From assembly GCF_949628215.1 (NCBI RefSeq), contig NC_134282.1, positions 8,678,223-8,742,222 on the forward strand: a stretch of DNA of 64,000 nucleotides, written 5' to 3'. This DNA is from Phalacrocorax aristotelis (Eukaryota; Chordata; Aves; Suliformes; Phalacrocoracidae). This document shows, piece after piece, positions 59,093 through 64,000 of this stretch. The notes under the pieces were generated by a model. It saw nothing but the letters and a program-made list of their open reading frames with translations. It searched no databases and was not told where the DNA came from. The position numbers and the translations under genes were made by a program. Numbering within the stretch: the stretch's first letter is position 1; every line of letters starts with the position of its first letter.

Positions 59093-62000
59093 GTAGGAAC
59101 GCACTGAGATTTTGGATTTAGTCCTGCAGCATGCCCGCCATTAGATTAGTTAGGCTCTGTTGGGCATATATACAAACACATTTACGTAAAAACATGTATG
59201 AGGCATGTATATATAAAGCATACAAATGGACATATCTATAAACATGTGATAAAACATGTTAGACCACAATCAAATAACAGACTACATCAAGGAAGACCTT
59301 TCAAGAACATGTGATTTTACAGAATGTTGTTGACTCTGGCAGTTTCATTATAGATTGTGTGATCCACAGGGCAGGAAATACATCTGCACGTGTTGGTATA
59401 CTGTACTAATGGACTTCAAATTATAACCCATGATATGAGACACTAGTTACTGGGCTCTTATCCTTTCTATCTGTGTCATTGGCAATACTCCAAAATATAA
59501 ATGGGGGTGAAATGAATCCCATTCTGTGGCAAAGCAGCCAGATGTAAGATATAAAAGCTTTGTAGCGGTTCTTTAATTTTGCCTACATTATTAGCTTTAC
59601 TTAGAATATTGTCGCTAAACTCCATACATTTCACTTTTGTGGTTTGAAAAGTCAAAAATATTCATACCTCTACAAAAGGCAGTCCAATTTAGTTGAAGTA
59701 GTAAAGTACACAGTATTTGTTGCATTACGGTGCTATTGCAGTAGTAAAACCACTATTTGCTTTTCTTCAAGTACGGGTAATAGCAATAAGTAGCAATAGC
59801 TGTCTAATTATTCCAAGAACGTTGTTATGAAGATATTAAGCCTGCAAATTAAATGTGTGCATTCTGTATTTATTAAAAAATATAAATGGAATGTAGTTAT
59901 TTTTAGGCGTCTTACAGAGGGATAGCTAAGCTAGGAAGTAATTTTGTTGTTAAGGCATTATGGTAAGAGTGTGCATATTTCTGTTTGCTTTGTCTAAGGA
60001 CAAATGTGTGATAAATATGATAATGATAAATATATATGAGCTATGTGATAATACTAATTGAGCAGAGTCCAGGAACAGAATATTGCTAACAACTTACAAA
60101 ACCGCATGGATAATCCTTTTAAGACATGTGACATTAGTATTTATGTGTTAGTGTTGTGCATTACCACTTGTAGTGCTGTTAATAGAAAGAAATAAAGTGA
60201 AACAGGTTTTATGGTATAGTCATAGGTTTAGGAAAAGTGATTAACACCCACAACTGAAGGTTTCATGATGACTGTTGCTGCTCGTTTTTGTGTATTTATG
60301 TTATTCTACCAGCAGATGTTGCTGCGGACATCATATTTGGAAATTCCAAACTGGAAGAGGGCACTCTGAATAGGCAAAGTGCTCTGTTTTGCATGCCGGC
60401 TTAATTGCATTGTACATAATTTGTATTTCAGGCATGAAAAGGTTTGCAGCAGGCTAAGAACGATGCTTAAAGACTGAGTGTTTGCTGAAGGGAGAAGGCA
60501 AGCAAGAGGATAAGCTGCTGAGGATAGATTTACAAAGCAGTGTGGAGACAAAGGGCCTTGTTCTGGTGCTGCACAGACGGGGCTCAGCCTAATGGCACCA
60601 GTGAGACTGACAGTAGATTTTGGCCCGTTGCCTGCAAGTGTTTGAGAGCTAACTGGATTTTTTGATTACTTGGGGCAACTGTTTGGATGCATAATCAGTT
60701 TCTTATCTTATTAGCTAAAAAAGAGCTCTTTAGAAAGAGTGTTTAACTACTCTGTTCCAGTTAGCGTGAACTCAGCTTCTAAACATGCAAATTCTGTACC
60801 ATGTCCATGATGCTGACAGGCCCTGTGCTGACACTTTCCATCAGTGTAAGGGATCAGGCAGATTTATTCCTGTCTCCAGGGGATAGAGTCAAAACAACCC
60901 TGCAGTCGTTGCTGTAATGTGAGAGTCCCACAGCTGCTCCACCTTCCAGAGGAGCTCAGGCAAGAGATGTGGATGTTGCATTCAGCAGAGGCTTGTTAGA
61001 GAGCAGGACTGGGCGGCTCAGCAACATACTCCGGGCATGCGTGTCTTGTGCTTGCTCCTTCATTTCCACGTTTGCAGTGCCAGAGCAGGGTTGCAGTGGC
61101 TTTTCCATATTTGGAGCCCAAACTCCCCCAAAATACTATTTACTTGGTGTTTTCCAAACATGCAAAGTAACTGTTGATAAAGAAAAATATAGTTAAGCTA
61201 GGAAGGAAAGAGAAGTGTGCTGGTGGAGGTGACTTGTGATACTGGGCTGGAGGGGACTAGACTGTGGGAAAGCTCTGGTAGTCTGCAGCGTGATAAAGGA
61301 AGAGCAAAGCAATTGGAAAGAGGAGAGTTTTCCAGCTGAGTCAGTGAGAATGAAAGGACTGGCTTTGCATTTGGTTATCTGCCAAACCAGAAGAGAGATA
61401 GGAAAAGGCTACTTCCAAGACGAAGCATTTCAGGTATGAGGTACAGGAAGAAAAGTAGCCAGGAAGGACTTCTGGTAATCTTTTGGAGGATTTTGCTTTT
61501 TCTGCTGCGTTTCACAGACATTTGTTTTCATTTAATGGAGGGCACTGTATGGAAAGAGGATTTGAGTGGTTTTGCCCTTGCACAATGTTGGGACCTCAAG
61601 TGTTTTTCTTAACTCAAGACCTGTTTTCTGGATGACAGCAGATGAACGGAGGTAATCTTTCATTGTTCTGTAGTTAAGGTTATTTGCAGTTATTTAGTAA
61701 GGGATTTTTGTCATGCTTATTACTAAGCATTTATAATTTAGATACCTTTTTTTTATTATTGCAAGGTAATAGGAGAAATTCCAGCAATCAGAGCAGTTAT
61801 TTTTACCTTAAACAGTGTTGCCAAAACTTTGGAGCAGATCATAACTTGAGCTATGAAGGACAACCCCCTTGAATGGCATAGTAAAGTGGCAATTACCTCA
61901 TCATAGCTTTTTTCTTACTACCTTTGTATCATGGAAAGAAGGCTCTGGTAGCTGCATCATAATCAGGAATAAGCATAGCAGCAGCATGTCAAGAAACTTT

Positions 62001-62849
62001 CCAAAGTACATGATTAGGACATCTGTAGAGAATGAGCAAGAGAAACATGTGAATAGAGCAGAAGGGTGGGCTGCTTCTAGTGGAAGTAAGAAGTGCTTTG
62101 AATAAGACATTCTCCACGGTACCTTGTTCAGAGGCTTGAGCAGGTAGTGAATAATCATTCTTGTCATAAATGGTTACATATCCAGTGAATAACTGTTCAT
62201 CTTTGTCTACTTCTGCTCTGTGTTCTACAAGCAAATCACCACCAGCATCTTGGCTCTCTGCATCTGCTGCTTATGTACTGTATACAGCCCTATGTTTTTA
62301 TTGAGTTTTGGATAAGCTTGTGAATGTGAGAGAAGCAAGCCGCTGTCATCAGTTCTGCCTTGTACAAACCTCCTGTTAGCATCAAACAAGCTGGTTACTT
62401 TGGATATCTATGCGTATCTTTAAACCGAGCATGTCCTCCTCAGATGGCCAGCATTATGCATGGAGTACTGATGGATTTTTATTTGGGCATATCTCAAAAC
62501 CAGTCCTTCTTTCAGCCTCCAAGCGCCGTGCTAGCACAGCCTCAGGTCAATGCACATGTGTCAGTGTGTCAAAGCACCTCTTCTGTACAAGTGACCATGT
62601 CCACATGGGAGAACTCCTAGAGTGGTAGACCCTTGCACACGGCAGCATTCACAAGAGGGGTTGTTATCATGATGGGCTTTAAAGCTGTCTCTGGCTGACG
62701 CTTGATTTTGGTCCTCTGAGGGTCTTGGTATGAGGTGTTGATATTTCTGTTCTTTTTCTATTAGCAGCTAAAACTGTGTGGTTCAAAACATGGAAAAATT
62801 CCCAACTGCTATTTACTTTCAGAGTTTCAGGTCATGAGAAGCATGGAAA
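59093..62849 (+). other. VEPH1 intron 3 (start), before the nested PTX3 gene
   Basis: AT-rich sequence with no exon recognised on either strand down to the PTX3 poly(A) region. No mobile element is seen. Confidence 0.75.
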
Positions 62850-63545
62850 GTTTTAGTTTAGTAAAGAATCTTTATTTATAGAAAAACTTTACAAAAATAT
62901 TTTCAATAGAATTATAACAAAGTAAATTTACAATATAATACAGCTGCATTTTCTCAAAATGTAACATCAGGTTATGATGGGGGATATTACTTTTATATGT
63001 CAGGTCAATCCGTGGCATAAATAATGCTTCAAACAAGGAGCTAGTTTTGTTATAGCCTACCAATTACTAACAACAATTAATAAACAACACATTTCTTGGC
63101 TTATGAGGTTCCTCTGTAGAACTCACTATAAAAAGCAATGACTGGAGGAGCTGGGAAGATGTGCAGCTTTATGTCAGTTATGCAGAGACTGGTCAGTCAG
63201 ATACCTGATGCATTTGCTTCAGCAGGGATGCCAGGAGCACTGCTCAGCTCCAGAATGTCCACAGTGGCACTTTATACATCAGACAAAACTATGCTAGACA
63301 GGGGTCATCTGACCTCAGGAACAGCTTTTCCAATGTCATGCCTTGATGTGGGTTTGTTTTCAGTGTTTTGCCAAAACAGAAGGCAGAGGCCAAATCCCGT
63401 CTCCACAGTACCTCATTTTGTAAACTTGCAATGCTAATCTTCCTTGGGAATTCGAGAGAGGTGGGCTCCTATGGCTCTGTTTACTTGGCCTTCAGCTCTT
63501 CATGAAATACTCTGCTCTCTGCTTCAGAAACTGCCTTGCCAGAAT
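62850..63545 (-). other. PTX3 3' untranslated region (presumed)
   Basis: The region lies between the stop codon and the AATAAA. On the sense (minus) strand it is AT-rich near its end and carries at least two ATTTA pentamers (near 62,922 and 63,018), as found in rapidly decaying inflammatory mRNAs. The extent is inferred. Confidence 0.6.
62871..62876 (-). promoter_or_regulatory. PTX3 poly(A) signal (AATAAA)
   Basis: AATAAA on the minus strand lies about 670 nt after the PTX3 stop codon, in the right position to end a 3' UTR of family-typical length. Cleavage is then expected around 62,845-62,860. Confidence 0.7.
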
Positions 63546-63998
63546 TTAAGAGACGTACTGGGCTCCTCCGTATGGCAAAACTTCTGTGACCCCCCACCCG
63601 ATGATGTTGCCCTTGATACTGCATGCGTCTTCTCCGCTCTGCGCTGCTATCTCTTTGGCACTGAGCACTCTGTCCCACATGTTAAAGCCAGTTAATTTTC
63701 CAGAGAAGGCTAAAGCTTCATCAAATCCACCTCCAATGCAGCAGCCATTCTTTTCTTGGCCGATCTGCAAAATCCCTCCATCTGGAATGGTGTGAGCATC
63801 AGCAATGTCCAAGGCGGTGGCTGCGAGCTCTCCCTTCACCCAGAGAGATGCGTATCCATTCTCCGAGCTCCAGGCACCGCAGAGGTGGATCCACTTCCCA
63901 GAAACAACTACATTTTTGACAGCTAACTTGTGCTGGTCACCGCCAACAACAAGCACTGCAGATTCCCAGCTGAGATAAAGCTGGATTTCATATGGATT
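63546..63998 (-). CDS. PTX3: Pentraxin-related protein PTX3, C-terminal 150 residues (runs off the window)
   Basis: The frame is open from the window edge to TAA at 63,548-63,546 and encodes the C-terminal pentraxin domain of the long pentraxin PTX3: NPYEIQLYLS, VLVVGGDQHKLA, HLCGAWSSENGYASLW, GGILQIGQEKNGCCIGGGFD, LTGFNMWDRVLS and GNIIGWGVTE, ending GGAQYVS. PTX3 is a secreted, multimeric pattern-recognition protein of about 380 residues, induced by inflammatory signals; it binds C1q, factor H and microbes and organises hyaluronan matrix. The N-terminal half and promoter lie beyond 64,000. The gene is antisense inside a VEPH1 intron, as in mammals. In the pentraxin signature H-x-C-x-[ST]-W-x-[ST] the [ST] position is alanine here (codon GCC). 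Confidence 0.97.
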   Translation of the reverse strand, partial: NPYEIQLYLSWESAVLVVGGDQHKLAVKNVVVSGKWIHLCGAWSSENGYASLWVKGELAATALDIADAHTIPDGGILQIGQEKNGCCIGGGFDEALAFSGKLTGFNMWDRVLSAKEIAAQSGEDACSIKGNIIGWGVTEVLPYGGAQYVS

Positions 63999-64000
63999 TA

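Noticed and set aside
1-64000. tRNA, rRNA, CRISPR, bacterial operons or phage elements
   Set aside because: None is visible. Intron-split genes and CR1 elements show this is vertebrate nuclear DNA, so prokaryotic feature types do not apply.

Overview
This window looks like vertebrate nuclear DNA from a bird. Genes are split into short exons with canonical GT/AG junctions. There is one sharp CpG island. The only recognisable interspersed repeats are 5'-truncated CR1 LINEs of the avian/sauropsid type, and the repeat load is low. Almost all open frames in the window are chance; three real protein-coding genes can be read.

Layout. (1) About 1-18,970: no gene recognised. The first ~9.7 kb is clearly more GC-rich than the following ~9 kb. 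(2) About 19,150-30,000, minus strand: a complete six-coding-exon gene of the SLC66A1 (PQLC2) PQ-loop family. Every splice phase matches, and the protein is 283 aa with both Pro-Gln motifs. Position next to VEPH1 and PTX3 identifies it as the SLC66A1-like paralogue (SLC66A1L/PQLC2L). (3) About 29,880-30,780: a CpG island between the two divergent genes, probably a shared promoter. (4) About 30,800 to beyond 64,000, plus strand: the 5' part of VEPH1 (melted homologue). The first three coding exons (176 codons plus one base) lie at 52,076-59,092, behind a presumed ~21 kb first intron that holds three CR1 copies, one CR1 relic, a GT microsatellite and a striking 68-nt palindrome. (5) About 62,850-64,000, minus strand: the terminal exon and 3' UTR of PTX3, nested antisense in a VEPH1 intron as in mammals.

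The three genes do not form a pathway. SLC66A1-type proteins export cationic amino acids from lysosomes. VEPH1 is a cytoplasmic PH-domain adaptor affecting TGF-beta/insulin-type signalling. PTX3 is a secreted innate-immunity pentraxin. The interest lies in the conserved block (VEPH1 with nested PTX3, then SLC66A1L head-to-head), in the apparently intact SLC66A1L with an unusual C-terminus, and in a few unexplained structures inside VEPH1: the palindrome, an antisense coding-like segment at 52.6-53.0 kb, and a C-tract just upstream of the first coding exon.
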